From Ascarosepion bandense (taxonomy: Eukaryota; Mollusca; Cephalopoda; Sepiida; Sepiidae), in NCBI GenBank assembly GCA_037127315.1, contig JBBBDQ010001027.1:3956001-4020000 (forward strand): a stretch of 64,000 nucleotides of DNA, written 5' to 3'. Below, one piece after another: positions 21,556 through 31,418 of the stretch. Both the position numbers and the translations under genes were made by a program. Every line of letters begins with the position of its first letter. Positions within the stretch are counted from its first letter, which is position 1. The notes beneath the pieces were generated by a model that was given only the letters and a program-made list of their open reading frames with translations, ran no database searches and was not told the DNA's origin.

Positions 21556-21959
21556 CCTTAAGGAACAAGAACAACTGAATTTTTGGGACTTATAAACCTA
21601 ATGTCCAGTAACGTTTTTTTTTTTTTTACCAGAGTTCATATTGCAAATTTTTAGTGTGCATGGTTTTCTCTAGTATTTTTTACCAGAGCTCATATTGCAA
21701 TTTTTTGACATTAATAATTTTCTCTGGCACTCCGTATTACTGATTCCCATATTGCGTTCATCTCTATGCTTGGTCGGCTTAGGAGATTTTTAAAGCCTAG
21801 CATATGTGCTGATTCCTTAAGTTTACATAGTTTCCAGTGACGTTCTCTGTCTATTATTTCAACTTCATTCCATAGGGGGTGGTGATCTCCTTTTTCCCTC
21901 CATATGTGGTCAACTACATCTGATTTTTCTATCTGCTCTCATGTTACAGCCTTGCGATG
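21556..21959. other. Gene-free stretch with a short local repeat
   Basis: TACCAGAGTTCATATTGCAA near 21626 and TACCAGAGCTCATATTGCAA near 21679 are near-identical. That points to a local 53-bp direct duplication. No gene is visible. Confidence 0.5.
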
Positions 21960-22110
21960 TTGCTGTAGCCTTACATTATGCACCTGAAGAAGGCTGTAGT
22001 CTACAACGGCTAAAACATCGTGCAAATGACAACATAGATGAGGACAACAGTCCAAATAATGTAAATACTGTCTCATCTCAGAAATATAGACAAAGACTAA
22101 AAGAATATTC
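21960..22110 (+). repeat. Repeat H1 with degenerate hammerhead-like core
   Basis: TGCAC, CTGAAGA, an AGGCTGTAG...CTACAACGGCT stem-like segment, AAAACATC and GTGCA follow in the order stem I, core, stem II, core, cleavage triplet, stem I. Two core positions deviate from the hammerhead consensus (CTGAAGA for CTGATGA, TAAA for GAAA). The downstream phrase GAGGACAACAGTCCAAATAA is shared with four other loci. This is probably a decayed ribozyme-bearing retroelement end. Confidence 0.4.
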
Positions 22111-22790
22111 TTATATATATTTTATATTAAGCACAAACTATACGCAATCCCTTTATTTCCTATCTATATTCAAAAGAAAATTTAACGAGGCATAATGTAT
22201 GTATATGGCATAATATATATAAAATTTAAGGTACAACTGAAAATACCTCTGAATAAAAACAAAAGGAAACATTATCCTAACCAATGCATTTTGTATATTG
22301 ATGTATTTTATCAACTAACAAATATTTATAAACAGAATTAAAAAGGCTGCTAGTTTAAATTTAAGACTGCTTATAAATTATAAAAGATGCTAAGTTATAA
22401 TTTGATAGAATTTTAAAATTTAAGACTGCTTATAAATCTACATCAGGCTAACTGAAAGTCAAGGTAAATTATGGAAGATGCTAAGTGATATAATTTGATG
22501 TCTAAATAAAAGTGAGCAAATGTTATCATAGAATTTAAAACTAAGCATTCCTTTTATAATGCAATTATTAACTAGATAAAACCCTATCTTAGAAACATTT
22601 CTCTTAATAATAATTTCAAATATTTCAACAGACAATCTCATTTTATTTATGGTAATTGGCTTTTTGGCAATTGCCTTACTTGGTTTCTGCCCTTCAATAC
22701 CTCAATCTAAAGAATGCTACATTTATTTAAAAGGAAATCAACTTAGAAAGTTCTTGACAGTACAGCTATTGAACCTTACCAAAATATAAA
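22111..22790. other. Gene-free stretch with short direct repeat
   Basis: TTTAAGACTGCTTATAAAT occurs twice (22360 and 22418), each followed by similar GATGCTAAGT-containing text. No gene is visible. Confidence 0.5.
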
Positions 22791-23364
22791 GGTAAATTTT
22801 TCTTTTGTTCCCCGAAGGCCTTTACCCCTTCTAATCTTTCCAAAACATCCTTATTTCTGTTCAAATGTAAATGCTGAACTCAAATCGATAATTGTTTATT
22901 GATGAAACCTACCTTTTTTCAAGATTACAACCAGAAACATATCAAACTTCTTGTCGCTGTTTATCTCACCCCATAACCATGCTTCAAAAATGTTATTCAC
23001 TGCAGAATGACTTCACGCGTAGTTTGCCGATTTTTCAGCCTTTTTACTTCCTTTTTGCAATTACTATGCGGAAATGGAGTTCTGAAACCAAACAAGTCAC
23101 GGAGTAATTGCTCAAAGGAAGTAAATAGGCCAAAATAAGTATCCTACGCCTCCAGTCGTTCAGCAGTGAATCAGATATGAGAACGGTGGTAAGGGGTGAG
23201 ATATAGTCCAATTCTTTTTCTGGTTGATAACATGAAAAAAGGTAGGTTTTTTCAATAAACAATAATCGATTTGAGTTCAGCATATACATTTGCACAGAAT
23301 TAAGGATGTTTTGGAAAGATTTGACAGGGTAAAGGCCTTCGGGGAATCAAATCAAAAATTTACC
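22791..23364. repeat. Large fold-back element, about 270-bp arms
   Basis: The left arm (22791 to about 23060) and right arm (about 23080-23364) are inverted copies at roughly 80 percent identity. Anchors present in both arms are GGTAAATTTTT, CCCCGAAGGCCTTTACCC, TCTTTCCAAAACATCCTTA, GCTGAACTCAAATCGAT, TATCTCACCCC and TTTACTTCCTTT. The loop is about 20-30 nt. Opposed open frames of 71 and 83 codons encode similar peptides (both with TYLFS..QPE) because they read the two arms. I see no transposase. Confidence 0.9.
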
Positions 23365-24082
23365 AATGTAAATCTGTATCTAAGATCTTTTCAAATATTT
23401 CCTTTCCTGAAAAAATACTCCTTTCCCAAGCAAACATATATAACTATAAAAAAATTTTAAATAAAAAAAAAACAGTTAAATTCAAAACCTATTATTTAAA
23501 ATGTGTAGGCTAAGATAAGTTTTCATTCTCTCTCTCATACACACACACAGTTTCACTAGAAATGACAAACATGTTACTGCGATTAAGCTTTTTATTTAAT
23601 TTTTCTCAAAATTTCTGCATATCCAAGAGTTTTTAGCTATTCTTTTGTCATTAGAAAGAACAATTTTTATTGTTGAACTGAATGTGTGGGGTCTTTTATA
23701 TATGTGCCTGAGTTACAAGAATGTTTTTTCTAAACGTGGTCAGCCATGTTCCTAGTTTTATTGATTGTTGGCTTTTTTATTATTAGGGCTTAAATTATTT
23801 TTAATTAATTTTTATGTGTGAACAAGGCTATTATAGTTGTATTTTCTGGTATTGCAGATCATGTTTGGTAGGTGTTTGTGTGTGTTTATATGATGTCTAC
23901 TTCAGCTATGGTGCAATGTGAGTCGTCTAGATATGCATAGAAAACAAGACTTATATGAACACAAGAAAAATTTAATAAAGGACTTAATTGCAGTCCTTTA
24001 TCAGTCATCTTTAACAAAACTTGTATAAAAGAGGGATTGTTACCTTAACATACACACACATATATATATATATTTATATATA
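23365..24082. other. Gene-free stretch
   Basis: AT-rich sequence with a CA run near 23540 and a short palindromic TTAATAAAGGACT...AGTCCTTTATCA hairpin near 23970-24003. No gene is recognised. Confidence 0.5.
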
Positions 24083-24569
24083 TCTTATTTATAAATGGAA
24101 CTTTGTGTGTATCAATTACCTATAGACTCCGAAACGGCTGAACCGATTTTCTTGAAAATTTACACAGTTGTACTATAAGCGCCTGTGAGTGTTCTTAGCT
24201 AGGTTTTGTGTCGAGGTCCCCTCGATAAATATCAAAAATCGATAATCAAAAAAATCGGGTTATAGAAGGAGTGGTCCGATTTTAATCAAATTTCATACAC
24301 TCATAGACAAAGACATAAGAAACGATATTCAGAAGTTTCAAGGTTGCAGTTCTTAAAATAGTGTAGAAAATTGATAATATATATATGTATAAATCGATAC
24401 CAGGAAATCAAAATTTGACTTACATCCATTCATTTTTCTTTCAGTCTACAGTTTCACTTTAACTGGAAACTTTTTAGTCTTTTGTGCCAAAGTCCAAAGA
24501 GTCTGAGCTCCAGAACCATGGATTAGTTTTAAAGCTTTCATTACACCCGAGCAACACCGGGCTATACTG

Positions 24570-24571
<2 letters not shown>
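24083..24571 (+). mobile_element. Non-autonomous Helitron-like element, copy 1
   Basis: It begins with TC (TCTTATTTATAAATGGAAC) and carries ACTCCGAAACGGCTGAACCG near the 5' end, a phrase type common to invertebrate Helitron 5' ends. The subterminal hairpin near the 3' end is CCCGAGCAACACCGGG, then CTATACTGCT. In the other copies (44471-44963 and 55316-55846) the 3' end is CTATACTGCTAG. Here the AG is replaced by a TA tract, so the terminus is eroded by a microsatellite. It holds no Rep/helicase sequence. Helitrons mobilise by a rolling-circle-like mechanism; this copy would need enzymes from elsewhere. Confidence 0.75.

Positions 24572-24605
<34 letters not shown>
24572..24605. repeat. (TA)n microsatellite joining Helitron-like end and palindrome
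   Basis: About 15 TA units lie between the Helitron-like 3' end and the palindrome at 24606. Confidence 0.9.
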
Positions 24606-24733
24606 GTATGAATCTACTCTAGAGCCAACAGACCTACCTAGGTTTCACCTAATGGATTGTCAGAGCCAACTTGCCCTGACGATCTGTTAGGTGAAACCTA
24701 GGTTGGTCCGTTGGCTCTAGGTTAGATTCATAC
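24606..24733. repeat. Palindrome, about 58-bp arms
   Basis: Left arm 24606-24663 (GTATGAATCTACTCTAGAGC...GGATTGTCAG) pairs with 24676-24733 around a 12-nt loop. The inner part matches the 18338-18454 palindrome; the outer part does not. Confidence 0.95.
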
Positions 24734-24840
24734 TTATGTTTGCTCAGCTATTGTATTGAGTGCTTTACATGTTAGGGTTCTCATCTTGGGGTTTTTTTCT
24801 TTCAACTAGTACTTTGACTTAGTTCGTTTCTTTTTTTTTG
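24734..24840 (+). repeat. Shared block C, copy after palindrome
   Basis: TATTGTATTGAGTGCTTTAC, GTTAGGGTTCTCATCTTGGG and TAGTACTTTGACTTAGTTC match the 5555-5665 block in order. Confidence 0.8.
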
Positions 24841-24907
24841 TTTCCATTTTTTTCCCCTCTGTTTATAGTTGATGGGTTTTTCAAGATGGGTTTAAAAATA
24901 AATTTAT

Positions 24908-24912
<5 letters not shown>

Positions 24913-24966
<54 letters not shown>
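24913..24966. repeat. (TA)n microsatellite, one of the longest
   Basis: About 26 uninterrupted TA units. Confidence 0.95.
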
Positions 24967-24968
<2 letters not shown>

Positions 24969-25469
24969 CCACAACTATTCATTCATGCAGGTTTCTTTAA
25001 AAACCATCAAAAATTTGATTTTGATCAGTTTTTATTAATCCTTATAAGAATTCCAATGATTTTTCTGATTAGTATTGGAATATGAAATTGTTCATATCTA
25101 AATACATTTTGACATTACTAACTATTTTCAAAGACATTTCTTGATGTCATCATAACAAACAGCAAACACTTTTTAATAATGGTTAGTAAGGTCTCAAACC
25201 TGGAGAATTTCAGTTTCCAATACCAATTTTTTTTAAAAAAAAAAAAAACATAGCAGAAGGGTGTAAAGGGTCAATAAAAATAAAAAATAATCAAAATGGA
25301 ATTGTTGCTGGCTGTCAATGAAATTTGCATATATGTAAGAATTAAAAAGTTCTCAGCCTTACTCATTCACCAAAGTCAGGATTTTTGCTTGGCTTTAAAA
25401 TATAAATTGACCCTCATATTCTTTCTCTATTGTGTGTGTGTGTGTATGTAATTTTTCATGAATCCAAAA
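24967..25469. other. Gene-free stretch
   Basis: The start (ATGCAGGTTTCTTTAAAAA, next to the TA tract) resembles the terminal repeat of the 25692-26236 element. It may be a solo end. No other feature is recognised. Confidence 0.5.
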
Positions 25470-25640
25470 AAATGGTTTGGGTAAATCCCAAAGGATTCTA
25501 TTAATATTAAATATTAACACCGATACAGCCAGAGAGCTCAATGTAATTTATTTACAGAGCCACTGATGAGAATGGTGTTAAATTTTCCTGTTGAAATGGC
25601 CATATGATATAAGAAAATTTGAATTTTTCATCTGTTTATT
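25470..25640 (-). repeat. Shared block B, minus-strand copy with arm remnant
   Basis: The minus strand contains GGCTCTGTAAATAAATTACA, TTGAGCTCTC, an AATATTAATAG segment and CCAAACCATTTTTTTGGATT. The adjoining GTTGAAATGGCCATATGATA corresponds to the conserved GTTGAATNGCCATTTC arm motif at 5220 and 36789. Confidence 0.7.
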
Positions 25641-25642
25641 TA

Positions 25643-25673
<31 letters not shown>

Positions 25674-25691
25674 CAGCAACCTCTCTTTAAT

Positions 25692-26233
25692 GCAGGTTTC
25701 ATTAAAAATGACAGAACGTATGATGGTTAAGGTTTTTATGCAATTTTTCATGTGATCTTATACTTTTTCTTTCTTTTGAGAACATAAATTTATATAAAAA
25801 TTGTCTAAATGTTTTGTATATCCAAATGCCTTCAGCTATACTTTTAACTACTAACAAAGATGGACTTCATTTTTACATGTTACAATATGTATGTTTGTAA
25901 ATTAGTGTGTGTGTGTTTTATGCCCGAACACAGTAAGCACATTAATCGCATGTTCGTAGCTGATATTATCAAATGTTGTTTTTCTTTTTCATTAACAATG
26001 CTTCCATTACTTTTGTTTGCATGTGAATGATGCTGTGATATTTGTGTTAACGAGTATGTTACCGATTGAGTTTGATAGATTTCTGTGTTTTAAATGAGAT
26101 TGAATTGAGCTCTGTTCTAAGAGATGCAGCATGAGTCTTTATGTCAATTTTGTAGATGTGTGGCTAATATTTATTGATGAAATTAGGTAAAAAACTTAAC
26201 CATAATACCTTCACTATCATTTTTAATGAAACC

Positions 26234-26236
<3 letters not shown>
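25692..26236. mobile_element. 545-bp element with about 47-bp terminal inverted repeats in TA tracts
   Basis: GCAGGTTTCATTAAAAATGA...GATGGTTAAGGTTTTTA at the left is inverted at 26188-26236. (TA)n tracts lie immediately outside both ends. The interior is AT-rich with no coding signal. Insertion within TA repeats with TIRs is the layout of a MITE-like, non-autonomous DNA element. Superfamily is unknown. Confidence 0.75.

Positions 26237-26275
<39 letters not shown>
26237..26275. repeat. (TA)n microsatellite
   Basis: Right-flank TA tract of the TIR element. Confidence 0.9.
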
Positions 26276-26278
<3 letters not shown>

Positions 26279-26799
26279 ACCAAGATTTCATAGGACTAAA
26301 TTTTTTATTCATAACAAATTTAGTCTGAAGTCTTAGATGATGAAATGTTACGGGAAATCTTTTTCTGCTTTATCATAAATTTTTCTCCCAATATTGTTTT
26401 TGATATATAAAAATACATATCATTATCTCTCTCTCACACACACACACACACATACACTAGTCAATGAATTAATAAAAGTTGATTTGATTTATATTTTAAC
26501 CAAATTCAAAGTTTTGCGGACACACTACTTACCCATATCACATGGTTGAATATCATATTTGCACTCTAACAATTCAATAGATTTATCCGTTCCTAATTAG
26601 TGGTATGTCTGTAAAAGTTTGAAATGTCAAAATATAAGATAACAAGATTTTTGTTCTCATCATTCTCTATTCATCAGTTTCTTTGCAAAAATTCTGCTTG
26701 TCTTGAAATTGGTTGATTTCTAGCACTTTTATATATTTTAATAAGTGTTTTTTTTATTATACATAAACACATACATGTATATATGTATGTGTGTGTATG

Positions 26800-26863
<64 letters not shown>

Positions 26864-26992
26864 CATACATACATACAAACACATACCTGTATGTATGTAT
26901 GTGTGTGTGATGTAAATACTTTAATAGCACTTCAGGTTATTATATACGTACTAAGCCTTTAAAGAGTTGTTTCAGATATATACTCTAAAAAA
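26276..26992. other. Gene-free stretch with compound microsatellite
   Basis: The TG/TA/CA/TA compound repeat at 26770-26915 is self-complementary. The remainder is unassigned AT-rich sequence. Confidence 0.5.
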
Positions 26993-27080
26993 TTTTTTAG
27001 ATATTCTACAATTTCATGGGTAATACATATTTTGCAGCCAAAACCAGCTGTTCTTCAGGCACAAATGATACAACAGATGA
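26993..27080 (-). repeat. Left member of inverted pair (spaced 1.3 kb)
   Basis: On the minus strand, GTATCATTTGTGCCTGAAGA, GCTGGTTTTGGCTG and TACCCATGAAATTGTAGAAT match 28393-28480. The last part is also the arm sequence of the 3835-3942 palindrome. Confidence 0.8.
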
Positions 27081-27679
27081 TAGTATTTAAATACTTCCAT
27101 AACAAACCTCTGGAAAAAAAAAAAACTTTCCTGCAACTGTATCAATAAAACCAATTTCCCTGTTGATGGTTGGTGTAATTCTGAAAAAGCTGTTTATGAA
27201 GCCACTCTTTTTCCAGAAGAGGACCCTAGCAAAAAATAGTTTATATAGGGATATCTGCAGGTAATTGGAAACAGAGACTTTACAATCAAAGACACTCGTT
27301 TTCCAACGCCTCCTTGAAACATCAAACAGCCCTGTATAAAGGATGGAGGATTTACCCAACTGGTCAAATAGAGGGTAATAAAATATGCTAACATTCCCAA
27401 CAACTTCAGGGACAGATGTAATTTATGATGTAATTGATTATTATCAAATATAATAATCCAAAGGAAGTCCTTAATCAACGAAACGAATTGATATTTAAAT
27501 GCAGGCATAAGAACAAGTATAAAATAATTTAGCTAGATCAAAATTATAGTTTAAATTAATTTAACTTAAAAATTTGGTTTCTTTTGGTGAAAAATCTGGA
27601 ATTTACTGTTGGAAACGCTTCACCCTCCAAAATATTTTTATATTTATATCATTGTATGGTTTTATAATATTTTAGATTG

Positions 27680-27743
<64 letters not shown>

Positions 27744-28392
27744 TTTAATTTTATTGGTTCTTTTTTCAGTGTTATATGATATATTTGTTTGTGTTAGCTT
27801 CTTTACTAGGGCTTTCTATGATTATCATTATTACTGTTATTATTGTTCAAAAATTTTTATATTTTTTATGAATATTATTCAAGATCTTTTTTAATATTTT
27901 CTTATATATCATATTTTTTAATCTATTTTTTTAGTTTTCACTATATTTATAATATAATACTAGTAGTAGTTATATTTCAATAATTTGTATTAAAAGGTAT
28001 GATTTACCATTTATTTTTATACCGTAAATACATCACATTATCTTTAAAACTAAATTTAATGTTAAATTTCCATGCCATGCTTTTCTAAGAAAGCAGATGA
28101 ATTGCATTTCTAGTTTATACTCTAGATTTCATTAACATGTGTGAGTGATGTAGTGGGACCATAGACACTGGTGTTGATCTAAGACGTTAACTTTCTTTCT
28201 CCTTATATTGTTCATTCTCCTTTTTTTTTCTTATTCTTTCCCCTTTTCTTTCTGTTTGTGATTTTTCTATATTTTTATTTTTTTAATTTTTTTTAATGAG
28301 CGAAGAAATGTTTTTGTAGATTAGTTACAAGTATCCTCGATATGGACACATGAGTGTTTGTATGTGATTCTTTTCTGGATGATTTTGAATAT
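27081..28392. other. Interior between inverted members; no recognised gene
   Basis: Two overlapping minus-strand open frames (27087-27359 and 27194-27508; 90 and 104 codons) lie beside the left member. They could be decayed element coding sequence, but I recognise no domain and would not call a gene. A (TA)n tract of about 26 units is at 27687-27741. The remainder is T-rich. Confidence 0.45.
27687..27741. repeat. (TA)n microsatellite, one of the longest
   Basis: About 26 TA units. Confidence 0.95.
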
Positions 28393-28565
28393 TAACTGTT
28401 GTATCATTTAGGTCTGAAGAGCAGCAGGTTTTGGCTGTGAAATATGTATTACACATGAAATTGTAGAGTATCTAAAAATTTTCGAGATTATATTATTCTG
28501 TTAAATTAAATAAATTTAATGTTGAGTTCCTATCGGAATGTACCTGACTTAAATACCAAATATTT

Positions 28566-28600
<35 letters not shown>
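28393..28600 (+). repeat. Right member of inverted pair plus shared block D
   Basis: GTATCATTTAGGTCTGAAGA through CACATGAAATTGTAGAGTAT is the inverted partner of 26993-27080. It is followed by block D (TTATATTATTCTGTTAAATT...ACCAAATATTTTACAT) and a TA tract. The same order (arm, block D, TA tract) is at 3895-4073. Confidence 0.8.
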
Positions 28601-28604
<4 letters not shown>

Positions 28605-28613
<9 letters not shown>

Positions 28614-29100
28614 CTACTTGAACATTATTTTTATTGGATACTCATATTTAAGTAGATATACTGTTGAATTATAAAAAACAGTATTTATTTATATCTACCA
28701 ACTTGAAATCTTGTTAGGAAAATATGCATCCTCCAGCAGGATTGGAAACTGTGTCCCCTAGAGGAAACCATTAATTGATTAAAAATGTTCAAACAAATAA
28801 ATTAAAAATATGTCGAAGATAATCCGTTTCATAATGGAATTCATGAATAAAACAAATTTCTTTGTTTACATTTGGATACAAAAGCACAGAAGATATGAAA
28901 AATATGAAAAATCAGGAAGCTGTGTATTTGACTGTCATATCAAAAATGGTTTCTTCTACATTCAAATCCTGCCGAGGACACACATTTTCCGAACAAAATT
29001 TCATGATTATTCAAGCTTGTAGATATAAAACATAGAGTATCTACTCAAATCATTAAACACAATGTTTAAACAAATAACTTAAAAATATTTTGGAGTTAAT
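28605..29100. repeat. Two S3-type repeat fragments head to head
   Basis: The minus strand of 28605-28790 carries an S3 head (CAGTTTCCAATCCTGC as B box) and body. 28795-29100 plus carries the body and a second B box, CATTCAAATCCTGCCGAGGA, matching the 2440-3239 array. The A box of the second is lost. Confidence 0.6.
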
Positions 29101-29194
29101 CCATTTCATAAAATATAATGTGTGTAAACATGTTACAGAAATTAACGAAGATTAACGAAACTTGGTTATAAACAACCGACAATTTGAAACGAGT

Positions 29195-29203
29195 ATAGTG
29201 ATA

Positions 29204-29237
<34 letters not shown>
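29195..29237. repeat. (TA)n microsatellite
   Basis: TA tract at the tail of an S3-type copy. Confidence 0.85.
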
Positions 29238-29239
<2 letters not shown>

Positions 29240-29246
<7 letters not shown>

Positions 29247-29470
29247 TTCTTTGAACTTTATTTTTGATTGATACTCATATTTAAGTAGACATTCTGTTTT
29301 TAATTAAACAGTATTATATATATTTATATCTACGATAAATTTTTTTATTACGAAAATTTGTCATTTGGCAGGATTCGAACATGCGACCCCTATCCACATA
29401 GGGGAAACTACCATGTGATCTTGCACATCTTAGACCTCTCAACCACAAATGACCATTAGTCTAAATGAGG
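29240..29470 (-). repeat. tRNA-Leu-like SINE S3, minus-strand copy
   Basis: On the minus strand: GGTTGAGAGGTCTAAGATG (A box), CCCCTATGTGGATAGGGG (long variable-arm hairpin) and GCATGTTCGAATCCTGCC (B box), then the S3 body. A variable arm of this size is a class II tRNA trait. Confidence 0.75.
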
Positions 29471-29568
29471 TTTTAATCAAGCCTATATAACAGTTTTCGA
29501 TGATCTATCGCAATAACCATATCTGCTCTGAAATGTATCATAATGTCAACAAATGTAAACATTTTACA

Positions 29569-29823
29569 GAAATTAATGAAACTTGGTTATAAACAACCGA
29601 CAATTTGAAATGATTTGTTTGAACATTATTTTTTTATTGATACTCGTATTTAAATAGATATTCAGTTTTTTAATGACATATAATTATAGTATAGTAGATA
29701 TAATTATATAATACTGTTTAATTAAAAAAAAAAACAATATCTATGAGTATCGATAAAAAAAAATCATGTTCAAACAAATCATTTCAAATTGTCAGTTGTT
29801 TATAACCAAGTTTCATTAATTTC
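29569..29823. repeat. Fold-back of the S3 tail, about 85-bp arms
   Basis: GAAATTAATGAAACTTGGTT...AATTTGAAATGATTTGTTTG on the left is complementary to 29737-29823 with few mismatches. The arms are S3 tail sequence, so this is an inverted duplication of the SINE 3' end. A (TA)n tract follows. Confidence 0.9.
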
Positions 29824-29859
29824 CATATATATATATATATATATATATATAGACTGGAG

Positions 29860-30124
29860 GCTATTTGTGGTCGAGAGGTCTAAGACGTTACCAGATCAAA
29901 TGGTAGCTTCCCCTATGTAGATAGGGGTCGCAGGTTCAAATCCTGCCGAATGGCACACATTTTTGTAATAAAAATTTATCGTAAATAATCAGGCCGGTAG
30001 AAATAAATATATAATACTGTTTCATTAAAAACAGAATATCTACTTTAATACGAGTATTGATAAAAAATTATGTTCAAACAATTGATTTCAAATTGCCAAT
30101 TGCTTATAACCAAGTTTCGTTAAA

Positions 30125-30125
<1 letters not shown>
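29860..30125 (+). repeat. tRNA-Leu-like SINE S3, best-preserved copy
   Basis: The head at about 29868-29957 has a possible 7-bp acceptor stem (GCTATTT with GAATGGC, two GU pairs), a GGTCGAGAGGTCTAAGACG D-arm/A box, a CCCCTATGTAGATAGGGG variable arm and GCAGGTTCAAATCCTGCC as a T-arm/B box. The anticodon arm is poor: pairing favours a TACCA/TGGTA stem whose loop lacks the normal T33. By analogy with tRNA-Leu the CAA triplet in the loop would be the anticodon. The SINE body follows and ends near a TA/TG tract. It is a SINE, with tRNA-Leu ancestry as inference. Confidence 0.75.
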
Positions 30126-30129
<4 letters not shown>

Positions 30130-30156
<27 letters not shown>

Positions 30157-30348
30157 AATTGGAAGAGTTTGCCTGTTTATTAAATGTAGCCAAGCCATTT
30201 TATGTAGACCTTTACATACTTCCCTTCTGCACGGGTCCAATAAATGAGACTGTGTCTACCTATTATCTTTTGATAGTTTCTTTTTTTTTCTTTAACAGTA
30301 ACAATTACCCTTTGTAACCATTTGGTGCAAAAAAAAAAAACTATATCT

Positions 30349-30390
<42 letters not shown>

Positions 30391-31375
30391 GACTGGAAAA
30401 AAAAATATTTGTCTGCTTCCAAAAAAAAAAAAAATGCAATATCACAGAACATTTTTTCTACTTTTTCCTTGGTAATTTTTCAGAAATAAATAGAATTTAA
30501 TTTTGTTTTATTTTTAGCATAATGATCACTCATGACTGGCGTCAATGACAATGAAATGCATGAGTGATAAATTTTTCATTGACAATAAAATAGATATTTC
30601 TTCATGTATTTAATTTTTCCTTTGCAATGTTATATGGATTGAAATTTTGTTGCTTTAAAAAAAAAAATCACCATCTTCACTAAGGAATTATTATATTACT
30701 GTTATATTTTAGGGAAATAAATTTTTAAAATATTGTAAGTACCATTGTTTTGGCCCAAAAACTTTTGGGGTTTTTTTTTCTCTTGGAAATTCTATGGTTG
30801 AAACAGCATTTGGCTAGTGAGAAATAATTTGCTTCCCGGTTGCAATCAACATCAAAGTAAATGGAAAATAAATTTGTAGAAGTTTTCCACTTTAAAATCT
30901 GTCTTGTCACTTTATCATGAGTTAAAAATAAAAGATTTTAATGTTGGATGTCATACAAATGTATGGTAGTTCCTGAAACAATAAGCAAGTTGAAACTGAA
31001 ATATTTGAAATGAGAAAGAAATTCTTCTCATGATAACTTACCAATATGTATATTGTTGGAAAGTACTGTACTAATTTCTTTTAAAAACAATATTAGAATG
31101 ATTTTAAAATTAAAGTATATTAGTCAAGTTCTGTATATTATTATTATTATTATTATATCCACCCAGTTTTGTTAATTCTTGTTCAGGGCTTTAAAAACTG
31201 GCATTTTCAAAGTATATTTAAATATATACAAAAAGATATAAAAAATACATAAAACTAAATAAACATAGTTAAAAAAAAAAAAGTATGAAGAAAATTATTT
31301 TTTATTATTTTTAATCCGTACACTTCCTCCATGTCTCTTTTTCTATATGTATATTTTTGTATGTGTGTGTGTATG

Positions 31376-31418
<43 letters not shown>

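Noticed and set aside
27087..27508. Two overlapping minus-strand frames as a gene
   Set aside because: No recognisable domain or start context; kept only as a possible remnant between inverted repeats.
29868..29957. Possible functional tRNA with a possible TCA or CAA anticodon
   Set aside because: The anticodon arm lacks T33 in the best pairing, and the same head recurs at several loci fused to the same body, which marks a SINE.
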